Assembly (NCBI GenBank): GCA_900763675.1
Contig: CAAFLE010000104.1
Coordinates: 1 to 64,000 of the forward strand
Source of the DNA: an uncultured Oscillospiraceae bacterium
GTDB lineage: Bacteria; Bacillota; Clostridia; Oscillospirales; Oscillospiraceae
Length of the DNA stretch: 64,000 bases
Reading direction: 5' to 3'
The notes beneath the pieces are model-generated. The model had not been told where the DNA came from. It did no database searches and worked only from the letters and a program-made list of their open reading frames with translations. Positions 35,510 through 44,904 of this stretch are shown here, piece by piece. The translations under genes were made by a program, and so were the position numbers. The first letter of the stretch is position 1. Each line of letters opens with the position of its first letter.

Positions 35510-35638
35510 GAGCCTTTTCTCCATTTCTTTTGCAATTGCCTTTTTTGAGGTGCAATTTGTCATAAGCTGTCGGCGAAATGACGGCAAAAAGTATAATAAA
35601 TCGAAAGCGATGTGGCGAAAACACCGAAAAATAAAACG

Positions 35639-35689
35639 GATTGCACTTTTTTAGGACAATCTGCCCCGGCTTTGCTTTAACTATACTTA
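35639..35689. promoter_or_regulatory. Possible operator and -10 region between GntR and the ferredoxin gene
   Basis: GATTG (35639-35643) and CAATC (35657-35661) form an inverted repeat with a 13-bp gap, and TATACT (35682-35687) could be a -10 box for the rightward operon. No good -35 was found at the right distance, which would suit an activated promoter. Weak evidence. Confidence 0.35.
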
Positions 35690-35733
35690 ACCATACGGCT
35701 TTGGAATTGTCAACTTGAAAGGGAGGTTTCCTC

Positions 35734-35946
35734 ATGGGAAAAATCGTTGTGGACATGAGCATATGCAAGGGCTGCGGCTACTGTGTGCAGTTTTGTCCCG
35801 CCCACGCCATCCGTATAGGCGATAAGCGAAACACAAGCGGCTATGGGAATCATTGCGCCGAACCGGTGGAAGGAGCCAAGTGCGTCGGCTGTGCGGTCTG
35901 CGCCATTGTGTGTCCGGACACGGCGATCACGGTATACAAGGAATAA
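35734..35946 (+). CDS. Ferredoxin subunit (delta) of a 2-oxoacid:ferredoxin oxidoreductase
   Basis: A 70-residue protein with two classical [4Fe-4S] motifs, CKGCGYCVQFCP near residues 10-21 and CVGCAVCAIVCP near 50-61. It is the delta-type subunit that carries electrons from the thiamine-diphosphate enzyme encoded next. GGGAGG precedes the ATG. It is the first gene of the operon, as in four-subunit KOR/VOR enzymes of archaea and Clostridia. Confidence 0.92.
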   Translation: MGKIVVDMSICKGCGYCVQFCPAHAIRIGDKRNTSGYGNHCAEPVEGAKCVGCAVCAIVCPDTAITVYKE

Positions 35947-35965
35947 GAGAAAGGACGGTTTTGCT

Positions 35966-37078
35966 ATGGAACAGAAACGAAAGCTTGTTCTGATGGGGAA
36001 CGACGCGGTGGGCGAAGCGGCACTGCGATGCGGCTGCACGTTTTTCGCCGGCTATCCGATTTCACCGCAGACGCAGATTCTGGACTATCTGGCGCGGGAA
36101 ATGCCGAAGCGCGGCTGCACCTTTCTTCAGGCAGACAGCGAGCTTGGCGCAATCAACATGGTCATCGGCGCTTCCATCGCGGGCGCAAGAGCGCTTACGG
36201 TTTCCTCCAGCACGGGACTGGCGCTGATGTACGAGGCGTTTGCCGCCGCGGCAGACGGCGAATTCCCCATGGTGATCATGGATGTGACGCGGGAAGGCGC
36301 GGCGCAGACCGGCATCAAGGCGTCGCAGAGCGATTACAATATGCTGACAAAATCTTTCGGCGACGGCGGACTTCGCGTGCCGGTGCTGACGCCCTCCACG
36401 GTGCAGGAGCTGGCAGAGCTTGTCGGTCTGGCGTTTGACATGGCGGACCGTTATCGCACTCCGGTCGTGATTATGACCGAGCCGACTACGGCGCAGACCA
36501 TCGAGGCAGTCGATTTCGACCGTGTCATGCCGGACAAGCATTACGACAAAACGCCGTATACGCCGTCCGGACGCGATACCCGTCCCATTCCCGGTTCGCT
36601 GTATGTACAGGACAGCCCGCACCACTTCGGCACCGAGCTTGGACCGGAAACGATGAACATCTATAATATGCGTCATTTCCAGGCGCTTGCCGACAAGCAC
36701 GAAGAGATCGGCAGAAAGGAAATGATCTGCGAAGAGTACATGATGGACGACGCAGAATATGTCATCGCCGCGTTCGGCGCTCCTGCCCGTTACGGAATCG
36801 ACGCCGTCCGCGAGCTTCGTGCGGAGGGCTGGAAAGTCGGCATGATCCGTCCGGTCATGATCTCTCCGTTCCCGGAGAATGTGTTCGCCGGACTTGCCCC
36901 GGAGCGGATCAAAGGCGTTCTCGCGGTGGAAATGTGCATTCCCAAGGCATTCTACCATGACGTCCGGGAGTTTGTCCCCGACGCGATCCCGGTCTGGAGC
37001 TGTGCGACAGCCGGCGGAATCATTGCCGATTGCGACCGGATTGAAGAAGCGTTCCGCGCCTGCGCCGGCCGCGGTTAA
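35966..37078 (+). CDS. 2-oxoacid:ferredoxin oxidoreductase, alpha subunit
   Basis: The 370-residue subunit has the pyrimidine-binding domain of the thiamine enzyme: AGYPISPQTQILDYLA, LQADSELGAINMVIGAS, SSSTGLALMYEAF and VVIMTEP. A domain II like the KorA/VorB C-terminus follows, with VIAAFGAPARYGIDAV. Together with beta, gamma and delta it oxidatively decarboxylates a 2-oxoacid to an acyl-CoA and reduces ferredoxin. Substrate choice (2-oxoglutarate, branched-chain 2-oxoacid, pyruvate or another) cannot be read from sequence. ATG at 35966 follows AAAGGA. The frame is open upstream inside the ferredoxin gene. Confidence 0.9.
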   Translation: MEQKRKLVLMGNDAVGEAALRCGCTFFAGYPISPQTQILDYLAREMPKRGCTFLQADSELGAINMVIGASIAGARALTVSSSTGLALMYEAFAAAADGEFPMVIMDVTREGAAQTGIKASQSDYNMLTKSFGDGGLRVPVLTPSTVQELAELVGLAFDMADRYRTPVVIMTEPTTAQTIEAVDFDRVMPDKHYDKTPYTPSGRDTRPIPGSLYVQDSPHHFGTELGPETMNIYNMRHFQALADKHEEIGRKEMICEEYMMDDAEYVIAAFGAPARYGIDAVRELRAEGWKVGMIRPVMISPFPENVFAGLAPERIKGVLAVEMCIPKAFYHDVREFVPDAIPVWSCATAGGIIADCDRIEEAFRACAGRG

Positions 37079-37092
37079 GGGAGGAAGAAAAA

Positions 37093-37833
37093 ATGGAAAT
37101 GAAAGCTGTGTATTCCCGTCCCAAATATCTCCGTCCCATGCTTACGTATTACTGCGCCGGCTGCCAGCACGGCATCGTATCCAAGCTGCTGACGGAACTG
37201 GCGGAGGAGATGGACATTGCCGGAAACCTCGCCGTGTGCTACGGCATCGGATGCTATGTCGCAGGACTGATGAATGTGGACCTCGATATGTTTCCGGCGC
37301 TTCACGGACGCGGCTGCGCCGTGGCGACCGGCTTCAAGCGCTGCCGTCCGGAACAGCTCGTCATCACCTATCAGGGGGACGGCGACTGCGCGTCGATCGG
37401 TCTGGGCGATACGCTGCAGGCGGCGGCACGCGGCGAAAACATCACCACCATCATGGTGAATAACCAGAACTACGGCTGCACCGGCGGACAGCTTGCCCCG
37501 ACGACGCCGCTGGGGATGGTCACCAATACCTCGCCTTACGGACGCAGCGTGGAAGCGCAGGGATACCCCATCCATATGGCGGAGCTGGTTGCGCAGATGG
37601 ACGGCTGCCGGTTTGCCGCCCGCGGCGCACTGACGACACCGGCGCAGATCCGCAAGTCCAAGGAATATCTCCGCCGCGCCATTACATTGCAGCAGCAGGG
37701 ACAGGGCTACACGTTCGTGGAGCTTCTCAGCGCCTGCCCCTCTACATACAAGGTACCCTTTGATCAGGTTCGGGAGTTTCAGGAGAAGAACGTGTTCCCG
37801 ATCTTTGAGCAGGGCGTTTTCAAGGACGAATAA
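37093..37833 (+). CDS. 2-oxoacid:ferredoxin oxidoreductase, beta subunit
   Basis: The 246-residue subunit binds thiamine diphosphate. YYCAGCQHGI supplies the cofactor-site start, GIGCYVAG follows, and GDGDCASIGLGDT with VNNQNYGCTGGQ forms the Mg-diphosphate motif (GDGD through NN). No Fe-S motif is present, so clusters are only in the delta subunit. AGGGAGG lies just ahead of the start; it is 14 bases after the alpha subunit gene. Confidence 0.92.
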   Translation: MEMKAVYSRPKYLRPMLTYYCAGCQHGIVSKLLTELAEEMDIAGNLAVCYGIGCYVAGLMNVDLDMFPALHGRGCAVATGFKRCRPEQLVITYQGDGDCASIGLGDTLQAAARGENITTIMVNNQNYGCTGGQLAPTTPLGMVTNTSPYGRSVEAQGYPIHMAELVAQMDGCRFAARGALTTPAQIRKSKEYLRRAITLQQQGQGYTFVELLSACPSTYKVPFDQVREFQEKNVFPIFEQGVFKDE

Positions 37834-37845
37834 AGGAGAGCGGCG

Positions 37846-38391
37846 ATGGAAAAAACGTTTTTTATCTCCGGCATCGGCGGGCAGGGCGTGCAGGTCCTCT
37901 GCAAGGTCCTCGCCACGGTTGTGGATGAATGCGGAATGAATATGTGCCTGTTCCCGTGGTATCAGGGGCAGCGCCGCGGCGGCGCAACGTTCGGTCGGCT
38001 CATCATTTCCGACGAACGTGTGGGAGCGCCGGAAAAGCGGCACTACGATGTCTGCGTATACCTTGACCCGGCGTCTCTGCGGGATTATGCGGATAAACGC
38101 CGGAAAGGCGGTCTTGTCATCGCCAACACCGACCTCATGGAGCTTCCGGATTTTGACGACGTGACCGTAGTCGGCGCTCCGTTTTCCTCGACGGCGGAAT
38201 CCGCGGGCAACGAGCGCAGCTTCAATCTGGTCGTCGGCGGTTTTCTCGCGGCGTATACGAAGATCGTACCGGAAGAGAAGCTCCGCCGGGCGCTGCTGGA
38301 AAAAACGGCAAGAAACGAACAGCAGGCGGAGCTTTACGGTCGGGCTTTCGATATGGGCGTAGAGCTGGCGGAAGCAAACGCCGGGAACTGA
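37846..38391 (+). CDS. 2-oxoacid:ferredoxin oxidoreductase, gamma subunit
   Basis: The 181-residue subunit shows the domain III signature FFISGIGGQGVQVLCKVLA at the N-terminus and WYQGQRRGGATFGRLIIS. It probably binds CoA or closes the active site. GGAGAG stands ahead. The set of four separate subunits in the order delta-alpha-beta-gamma is complete here. Confidence 0.9.
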   Translation: MEKTFFISGIGGQGVQVLCKVLATVVDECGMNMCLFPWYQGQRRGGATFGRLIISDERVGAPEKRHYDVCVYLDPASLRDYADKRRKGGLVIANTDLMELPDFDDVTVVGAPFSSTAESAGNERSFNLVVGGFLAAYTKIVPEEKLRRALLEKTARNEQQAELYGRAFDMGVELAEANAGN

Positions 38392-38407
38392 AACAGGAGG
38401 CGAGTAT

Positions 38408-40510
38408 ATGCTGGACAAGCTGTTTAAACCACAGAGCGTCGCGCTCATCGGCGCGAGCGACCGTCCCGGCTCTTTCGGCTGCGACGCGGCGAAAAGCCTT
38501 ATGAAAAGTCACGAGAAGCTGCGGTTTTATTTCATCAACCAGCGCAAGAGCGAAATATTCGGCATCCGGACGTACCCGCTGCTGGCAGAGCTGCCGGAGG
38601 TACCGGAGCTTGTGCTGATCGCAACCCCGGCATCGACGGTAAACGGACTCATCCGCGACGCGGCACAGCGCGGCGTGCGCGACTTTATCGTCTACTCCAG
38701 CGGCTTTGCGGAGGATCACCGCTGCAACGGCGAACAGATGGAGCGGGAACTGGAAGCGCTTGCCGGAGAGTACGGGCTGCGCATCGTCGGACCGAACTGC
38801 TGCGGAATATTCAACAACTCGGACGGACTGTCCCTCTGGGGCAGCACGGGGAACTATCAGCTCGGGCGCGAACGCGGCGCGGCGGTTCTCGGTCATTCCG
38901 GCGGATATACCATGGGCGGCATGGATCGCCCGTGGGTGGGCATTACGTATGGTATCTCCGGCGGCAACGGCAGCATCGTTTCGCAGGAGGAACTGGCGGA
39001 ATACTGCGTGGACGACCCGGAAACAAAGCTCCTGTGTATGTACATGGAGGGGATAAAGAAGCCGGAGGTCGTGTACCGGCTCTTCAAAAAATGCATCGAC
39101 CGGAAGGTTCCGTGCGTTGTTCTCAAATCCGGGCGGAGCCGTAAGGGCGCGATCTCTGCATCCTCGCATACCGGGAATCTGGCCGGCTCCTATGAATCCT
39201 TCCGTGCCGTGTTCGACAAGTACGGCGTTCTCTCCCCGGACGGGGTGGAGGAATACTACGGTCTGGAATCGGTGCTGGATACGCTCAAAGGAAATCTCCC
39301 GCGCAGCAACCGGTTTGCCATTGTCTGCCGGTCCGGCGGCGAAGCGACCATGAGCGCCGATCTTGCGGAGCGGCACGGGCTGTTTCTTCCGGATATTACG
39401 CCGGAGACGCAAAGCCGGATCAACGCCATGATGCCGGATTTCGGTACGGCAAAAAACCCGCTGGATATGACGGCGGGACTGCTGGGGGATCCTGCGAAGC
39501 TGAGCGCAACGCTCAATCTCCTCGCGGAGGACCCGAACATCGACGCGATGATCGTGGCGTTCGATTTTGCCGAGCTGGATCTGGACCTCGGCTATGATAT
39601 GAACACCTTCCTCGGAAATCCCGTGCTGGAATGCGCGGCAAAGCATCCGGATGTGCCGATCTTTGTCATGCCGCAGTATGAGCAGAAGCGCAATCTGGAT
39701 TGGCGCATGAAGCTCCGGGCGGCGGGCGTGCCGATCCTTCCCCCGGCGGAAATCGGCTATAAGCTGATCGGGACGCTGATCCGATTCATGGAATACGATC
39801 CGTCGACGCACCGGCTGGAATGGGCGGTGCCGGACCGCTATCCGGAAAATGCGAAGCCGATGTCGGAGTACGACAGCAAACGGGAGCTTTCCCGTGCCGG
39901 GATTCCCGTTCCGGAGCAGACCGTCGTGCGAAGCGCGGAAGAGCTGCGCGATGCCTGCCGGGCGTTCGGCTACCCGCTGGTGCTGAAAATCAACTCCCCC
40001 GACATTCTCCACAAAACGGAGGCAGGCGGCGTCCGGCTGAATATCCGCACGCCGGAGGAAGCCGAAAAAGCCTATGACGGCATCCTCTCCGCCTGCCGGA
40101 CGTATGCGCCCGATGCACGGCTGGACGGCGTTCTTGTGCAGAAAATGGCGCCCAGCGGCGCGGAGGTCATTCTCGGCGTGAAAAATGACCGGCAGCTCGG
40201 ACCGCTGCTGCTGGTCGGACTCGGCGGCGTATTCGTGGAGGTTTTCCGCGACACCGCTCTGATTCCCTGCCCAATCTCACTGGAGGAAGCCCACGCGCAG
40301 CTAAAAAAACTCCGCAGCTATAAGCTCCTTACCGGCTATCGCGGCAGCGCCCCGCTGGATACCGACGCTCTCGCAGAGCTGATGGTTAAGGTCTCTGAAT
40401 ATGCCGCCGCCAACAAAAACACTCTCAAGGAAATGGACATCAACCCGGTATACGTATACGAAAAAGGCAAAGGTCTCTGCGTAATCGACGCGCTCATTGT
40501 TAAGGAATAA
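38408..40510 (+). CDS. Fused ADP-forming acyl-CoA synthetase (ACD-type)
   Basis: The 700-residue protein joins an alpha part (CoA-binding Rossmann-like domain MLDKLFKPQSVALIGASDRP, CoA-ligase domains) to a beta part that is an ATP-grasp domain (about 490-700; LSRAGIPVPEQ, YPLVLKINSPDILHKTEAGG). His254 in ASSHTGNLAG is the expected phospho-His. It converts acyl-CoA, ADP and phosphate to acid, CoA and ATP, the energy-saving step after a ferredoxin-linked 2-oxoacid oxidoreductase in archaea and some anaerobes. It directly follows the gamma subunit gene, so the acyl-CoA made there is its likely substrate. Confidence 0.9.
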   Translation: MLDKLFKPQSVALIGASDRPGSFGCDAAKSLMKSHEKLRFYFINQRKSEIFGIRTYPLLAELPEVPELVLIATPASTVNGLIRDAAQRGVRDFIVYSSGFAEDHRCNGEQMERELEALAGEYGLRIVGPNCCGIFNNSDGLSLWGSTGNYQLGRERGAAVLGHSGGYTMGGMDRPWVGITYGISGGNGSIVSQEELAEYCVDDPETKLLCMYMEGIKKPEVVYRLFKKCIDRKVPCVVLKSGRSRKGAISASSHTGNLAGSYESFRAVFDKYGVLSPDGVEEYYGLESVLDTLKGNLPRSNRFAIVCRSGGEATMSADLAERHGLFLPDITPETQSRINAMMPDFGTAKNPLDMTAGLLGDPAKLSATLNLLAEDPNIDAMIVAFDFAELDLDLGYDMNTFLGNPVLECAAKHPDVPIFVMPQYEQKRNLDWRMKLRAAGVPILPPAEIGYKLIGTLIRFMEYDPSTHRLEWAVPDRYPENAKPMSEYDSKRELSRAGIPVPEQTVVRSAEELRDACRAFGYPLVLKINSPDILHKTEAGGVRLNIRTPEEAEKAYDGILSACRTYAPDARLDGVLVQKMAPSGAEVILGVKNDRQLGPLLLVGLGGVFVEVFRDTALIPCPISLEEAHAQLKKLRSYKLLTGYRGSAPLDTDALAELMVKVSEYAAANKNTLKEMDINPVYVYEKGKGLCVIDALIVKE

Positions 40511-40557
40511 TGCGGGAAAAGGAAACCCGCGTTAAAAAATTATGGGAGGGCAACACA

Positions 40558-41742
40558 ATGAAAAACGTGAAAAAAGGAGCATCCTTAGGCGCAATCATCG
40601 GCGTAGCATTTGCTTTTATGACTACATTCTTCGGCGGCGGATGGGCGACGGGCGCACAGACCGGCGCATACGCGACGCAGCACGGCTGGACTGCGATCTG
40701 GGCGCCGCTGCTGGGCGTTGCGGGTATCTGCGCCGTGGGCTGGGTTATTGTGGAAATGGGTCGTCTGTACAATGTCTGGAACTACGGCGACTTCATGGAG
40801 CGCTTTTACGGCTCGAAAATCGTTAAGGTCATTTTCGACGTGATCCAGCTTTGCAGTATGCCGATTTCCTTCTCCGTGTGTACGGCGACGTTCGGCAGCA
40901 CCATGTCGCAGGCGTGCGGCGGTTCGGTTCTGATGTGGACGATCGTATTTGCCATTTTGATCCTTGCCAGCGTTATCTGGGGTACCGCGATTGTCAACAA
41001 GCTTGCCACCGTCATGGGTACGGCGATCCTGATCCTCCTTACGGTTATTTTCTTCTCCATCGTCTCGAATGGCGGCAGCTCGGTCGTTAACGAGATGATC
41101 TCCGAGCGCGTCATGTACACGAGCTATAAGGAAGCCATCTGGTGGGGCGGCGTGAAATTCACGATGCTCACGTCGGGTCTGGCGCTGTCGGTGCTGCCGT
41201 GCTATGAGCCTTTGCAGACCCGAAAGGATGTCACCAAGACCAGCCTGTTTGCTTTCCTGTTCTGCGGTCTTTTCTGCATCATCGTCTGCTTCAACGTTAT
41301 GTCCGGTATGCCTGAGGCGATCAAGAATTCCGTCCCGATGATGTACGTCATCGAGAAATACAATCTCCAGTGGCTCCGTCCCATCTATGTGATCATCGTG
41401 GATCTTGCCGTTCTGACGACGGCGAACGCCATGTGCAACGGCTACGGCCGCCGCTTCATGAACTTCAGCTTCCTCAAAGGCTGGAAGGCGAAGGACATGA
41501 CAAAGATGATCATCATCAGCTCCATCATCATTGTTCTGGGTGCCGCTATCGGTATGCTCGGTCTGAACTGGATCTTCTACAAGGCGTATAACTGGGTCGC
41601 CTTTATGAACACGCCGCTCGTCGCGCTGGGCATTCCGGTCGTCGGCATTGCCAAACTCATTCAGATCCGCCGCCGCGGCATCAGCATCGAGCGCGGTTCT
41701 CTGGCGGACAAGCCCTCCTGGTATATGTTCAAGAAACAGTAA
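40558..41742 (+). CDS. YkvI-like membrane transporter
   Basis: The 394-residue protein has about ten to eleven membrane segments of the APC/NSS-like fold: GASLGAIIGVAFAFMTTFFG with GGGWATGAQTGAYAT early, then regularly spaced helices. No solute can be assigned; the family is called uncharacterised membrane protein YkvI. Its position between the acyl-CoA synthetase and the LarA-like gene suggests uptake of the pathway substrate or export of the acid product. ATG 40558 follows GGGAGG; an earlier ATG at 40510 overlaps the previous stop but gives a charged, non-family N-terminus. Confidence 0.78.
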   Translation: MKNVKKGASLGAIIGVAFAFMTTFFGGGWATGAQTGAYATQHGWTAIWAPLLGVAGICAVGWVIVEMGRLYNVWNYGDFMERFYGSKIVKVIFDVIQLCSMPISFSVCTATFGSTMSQACGGSVLMWTIVFAILILASVIWGTAIVNKLATVMGTAILILLTVIFFSIVSNGGSSVVNEMISERVMYTSYKEAIWWGGVKFTMLTSGLALSVLPCYEPLQTRKDVTKTSLFAFLFCGLFCIIVCFNVMSGMPEAIKNSVPMMYVIEKYNLQWLRPIYVIIVDLAVLTTANAMCNGYGRRFMNFSFLKGWKAKDMTKMIIISSIIIVLGAAIGMLGLNWIFYKAYNWVAFMNTPLVALGIPVVGIAKLIQIRRRGISIERGSLADKPSWYMFKKQ

Positions 41743-41791
41743 AGCGCCGTTCGGAAGCACTTACCGCAGCTGAAACAGAAAGGAGTTTTCC

Positions 41792-43042
41792 ATGCAGGAA
41801 TACACTCTTGCACAAAACCGATGGTATGGAGACGAACCGGTCACGATCTCTCTGCCGGACGACTGGGATGTGCAGTTTCTTGCTTCACAGGGTGACGAGC
41901 GCAGCGCGTTGACCGCCGAACAGATCCGCGAGCGCTTCCGGCACCCCGTAGGCAGCAAAACCATCCGTGAGCTGGCGGAAAATGCGGAGCAGGTCGTCAT
42001 CGTATTTGACGACCTGACCCGAGGAACGCCGGTACAGCCGATCGCCGAAGCGGTACTGGAGGAGCTGCACGCCGCGGGCATTCCGAAAAACCATATCCGG
42101 TTTATCTGCGGCACGGGTCTGCACGGGGCGCACTCCCGCAATGATTTCGCCCGAAAGCTGGGCGAACGGATCATCCGGGAATACGCGGTTTTCAATCACA
42201 ATCCCTATGACAACTGCGCCGAGGTAGGCTTCACGCCGAACGGGATCCGCGTCAGTCTCAACCGGGAGTTTCTCTCGTGCGATCTGAAAATTGCCATCGG
42301 CGGCGTTGTGCCGCATCCGCTCAACGGCTTCGGCGGCGGCGGAAAGATCATTATGCCGGGCATTGCCTCCGCGGAGACGATCAACGGCACCCACGCCACC
42401 AAAGTCAAAAGCTCCATGTCCGGCGGCAAAAATCCTCTTGCCGGAAGCGGCAACCTGTCGGACGATTCGTTCCGCTCCGAGGTGGAGGCGTGCTGCCGTC
42501 TGTCCGGACTGAACGTCGTGTGCGACGCGCTGCTCAATACCCGCTGCGAAATGTGGGAGCTTGTCGTGGGCGATCCGCTGGAGGCGTATTATGAGGCGGT
42601 GCGGCGTGCCGACGGTATGTACGGCGTGAAGCTCAGCGGACAAAAGAACGTTGTTATTGCCAACGCCAACGCCAAGGCGAGCGAAGCGGGCATTGCCATG
42701 TATACCGGAATGATGGCGCTTCAGCCGCCCTGCGGCGATCTTGTTCTGGTAGACTTCACGCCGGGACAGTGCGTTCACTTCGGAAGCGGACCGATGGGCT
42801 TTTTGCCGGATATGGGCGGTCGCGCCTACAGCGGCATCCGGGACAGAATCCCGCTTATGAAGCGCCTGATCGTCTATTCGCCGTATCCGGACTATACCAG
42901 CGCCTGCTGGTTCTGCAAACCGGAGCAGATGATCTGGTGCGAAACGTGGGATGAGGTGCTTGCGCTGATTTCCGATAACGGACCGGGTACTACCGCCGCA
43001 ATTTTCTCCGATGCAACCATACAATACATAGAACACGAATGA
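41792..43042 (+). CDS. LarA-family nickel-pincer 2-hydroxyacid racemase/epimerase
   Basis: The 416-residue protein matches LarA. DDLTRGTP (Arg77), GTGLHGAH (His111), VVPHPLNGF (His175), GGGGKIIMPG (Lys185) and NGTHATK (His201) lie within three positions of the catalytic set that I recall for Lactobacillus LarA (Arg75, His108, His174, Lys184, His200). The lysine attaches the nickel-pincer cofactor. LarA homologues racemise lactate or malate or epimerise sugar acids. No larB, larC or larE for cofactor synthesis is in the window. Context with a dehydratase suggests a 2-hydroxy or 2,3-dihydroxy acid. AAAGGAG precedes the ATG. Confidence 0.87.
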   Translation: MQEYTLAQNRWYGDEPVTISLPDDWDVQFLASQGDERSALTAEQIRERFRHPVGSKTIRELAENAEQVVIVFDDLTRGTPVQPIAEAVLEELHAAGIPKNHIRFICGTGLHGAHSRNDFARKLGERIIREYAVFNHNPYDNCAEVGFTPNGIRVSLNREFLSCDLKIAIGGVVPHPLNGFGGGGKIIMPGIASAETINGTHATKVKSSMSGGKNPLAGSGNLSDDSFRSEVEACCRLSGLNVVCDALLNTRCEMWELVVGDPLEAYYEAVRRADGMYGVKLSGQKNVVIANANAKASEAGIAMYTGMMALQPPCGDLVLVDFTPGQCVHFGSGPMGFLPDMGGRAYSGIRDRIPLMKRLIVYSPYPDYTSACWFCKPEQMIWCETWDEVLALISDNGPGTTAAIFSDATIQYIEHE

Positions 43043-43079
43043 ATAACACATCGTCCCATGGACGGAAAGGAGCAACCCC

Positions 43080-44780
43080 ATGAGAAGCGACATTATGAAG
43101 AACGGCACCGAGCGTACCCTTTCCCGACTGCTGATGCAGGCGGGCGGACTTACCAAAGAACAGGTCAGCAAGCCTCTGATCGGCGTCATCGGTTCCTACA
43201 CCAACCTCTTCACCGGTCATGCGCTGCTCGATCGGATCAGCAACTGGGTACAGGAGGGCATCCTGATGGCGGGAGGCACCCCGGCGGTGTCCAACACAAT
43301 TGCCCTGTGCGACGGCATGGCGGAAAATACGCCGGGTATGCGTTATCCGCTGCCCAGCCGCGATATTATCTGCAATTCCGTGGAAGCCTTCGTTGAGGGA
43401 CATTCGCTGGACGGTCTCGTGTGCATTGCCAACTGCGACAAGATCGTTCCCGGTATGCTGATGGCGATCATGCGCCTGAACATCCCTGCCATCTTTATCT
43501 CCGGCGGTCCCTCGGCTCCTCCCGAGAACGGCTATGACGACGGCAAAGCGTTTGCCGATCTCATGAGCGCCGCGGCGCTGGGCGTCGATGCAATCACCAA
43601 CGAAATGCAGAACAATACCTGCGGACCCTGCCCGGGCTGCAACTGCGGCATGGGTACGGCGGTCTCCATGCAGTTCCTCTCGGAAGTCATGGGTCTTGCG
43701 CCCATGGGCAACGGCACCGTTCCCACGTACTACAACGACCGTACCTATATGGCGAAATGGACCGGTCAGCGTATCGTGGAGATGGTTCGCGAGGATCTGA
43801 AGCCCCGCGACATCGTCACGCGGGAAACATTCAAAAATGCGCTGCGCGTCGATATGATGATGGGCTGCTCCACCAATACCGCACTCCACCTGCCCGCAAT
43901 CGCCGCGGAGGCGGGCTACAGTCTGACGCTGGAGGACTTCCGCCGCGCCAGCCGTTCCACGCCGCAGATCGTCAAGCTCTATCCGAGCAACAACCCGCAC
44001 TCCGTAGAGGACTTCCGCCGTGCCGGAGCGCTCGCCGCGGTCATTCGTCAGGGCATCGACGCCGGATACCTCAACGGCAGCACCGGCACCATTTACGGCA
44101 AGACTCTGGATGAGATGACCAAGGACGCCAAGGTCAAGAATACCAGCGTGATCCATCCCTTTGATAATCCGTACTATAAAGAAGGCGGTCTTGCCGTTCT
44201 TCGCGGCAATCTTGCGCCGGACGGCTGCGTCATCAAGACCGGCGGCGTTGTTCCGGAAATGCTGGAGCATACCGGTCGTGCCGTCTGCTATGACAGCGAA
44301 ATAGCCTTCTATGACGAGGTCGTTGCCGGTAAGAGCCGTCTGAAGCCCGGCGACTGCGTTGTCATCCGTTACGAAGGACCCGTGGCGGGACCCGGTATGC
44401 GCGAAATGCTGACCGCGACGCATATGGTGCGCAGTCTCGGACTTTCCAGCACCGTGTCTCTCATCACGGACGGGCGCTTCTCCGGCGGCTCCGTCGGCGG
44501 CGTGATCGGTCATGTTTCGCCGGAAGCCTGCAAGGGCGGTCTCATCGGTCTCATTGAGGACGGCGACATCATCGAGTACAGCATCCCCAAGGGAACCATT
44601 GAACTGAAAGTCGATGAAGCGACGCTCGCAGAGCGCCGCGCCAAGTGGGTCTGCCCGCCGCCGAAATTCAAAACCGGTCTGCTTGCCCAGTATGCGGCTC
44701 TGGCAGCGCCCGCTCCGCTCGGCGCCCGCATGATCGGCGATATGAGCAGTCTGGACGATCTCGTGCCGGTTGATTTCTGA
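43080..44780 (+). CDS. IlvD/Edd-family dehydratase
   Basis: The 566-residue iron-sulfur dehydratase turns 2,3-dihydroxy acids into 2-oxoacids. Features seen are GTPAVSNTIALCDGMAENT, IANCDKIVPGM (a cluster Cys), TCGPCPGCNCGMGTAVSM (a second cluster region, with an unusual GCNC insertion compared with the usual GSCxGM), SGGPSAPP and DGRFSGGSVGGVIGHVSPEA. The region equivalent to PGHVHL reads FTGHALL. These departures from dihydroxyacid dehydratase suggest another substrate, such as a glycerate or a C4 aldonate. Neighbouring ilvB, ilvC or leu genes are absent. AAAGGAG precedes the start. Confidence 0.87.
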   Translation: MRSDIMKNGTERTLSRLLMQAGGLTKEQVSKPLIGVIGSYTNLFTGHALLDRISNWVQEGILMAGGTPAVSNTIALCDGMAENTPGMRYPLPSRDIICNSVEAFVEGHSLDGLVCIANCDKIVPGMLMAIMRLNIPAIFISGGPSAPPENGYDDGKAFADLMSAAALGVDAITNEMQNNTCGPCPGCNCGMGTAVSMQFLSEVMGLAPMGNGTVPTYYNDRTYMAKWTGQRIVEMVREDLKPRDIVTRETFKNALRVDMMMGCSTNTALHLPAIAAEAGYSLTLEDFRRASRSTPQIVKLYPSNNPHSVEDFRRAGALAAVIRQGIDAGYLNGSTGTIYGKTLDEMTKDAKVKNTSVIHPFDNPYYKEGGLAVLRGNLAPDGCVIKTGGVVPEMLEHTGRAVCYDSEIAFYDEVVAGKSRLKPGDCVVIRYEGPVAGPGMREMLTATHMVRSLGLSSTVSLITDGRFSGGSVGGVIGHVSPEACKGGLIGLIEDGDIIEYSIPKGTIELKVDEATLAERRAKWVCPPPKFKTGLLAQYAALAAPAPLGARMIGDMSSLDDLVPVDF

Positions 44781-44801
44781 TTTTATAAACCCTCTCTGTG
44801 C

Positions 44802-44834
44802 TTCTGCTCCTCCGGCAATGCCGGAGGAGCAGAA
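44802..44834 (+). other. Perfect 15-bp hairpin inside the operon
   Basis: TTCTGCTCCTCCGGC (44802-44816) pairs fully with 44820-44834 around a 3-base loop, followed by an A-run, so it is not a standard terminator. It may lower or stabilise transcription between the dehydratase and the MFS gene. Confidence 0.5.
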
Positions 44835-44904
44835 AAAACTTCCCACATATGGCGCGGAGCTTGTCCGATGCCCGTCGTCAGCCATTGGCAAGGAGGTGGC
44901 GCTT

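Noticed and set aside
44802..44834. Terminator ending the 2-oxoacid operon before the MFS gene
   Set aside because: The hairpin is followed by As, not Ts, on the plus strand and the minus strand has no gene to end.
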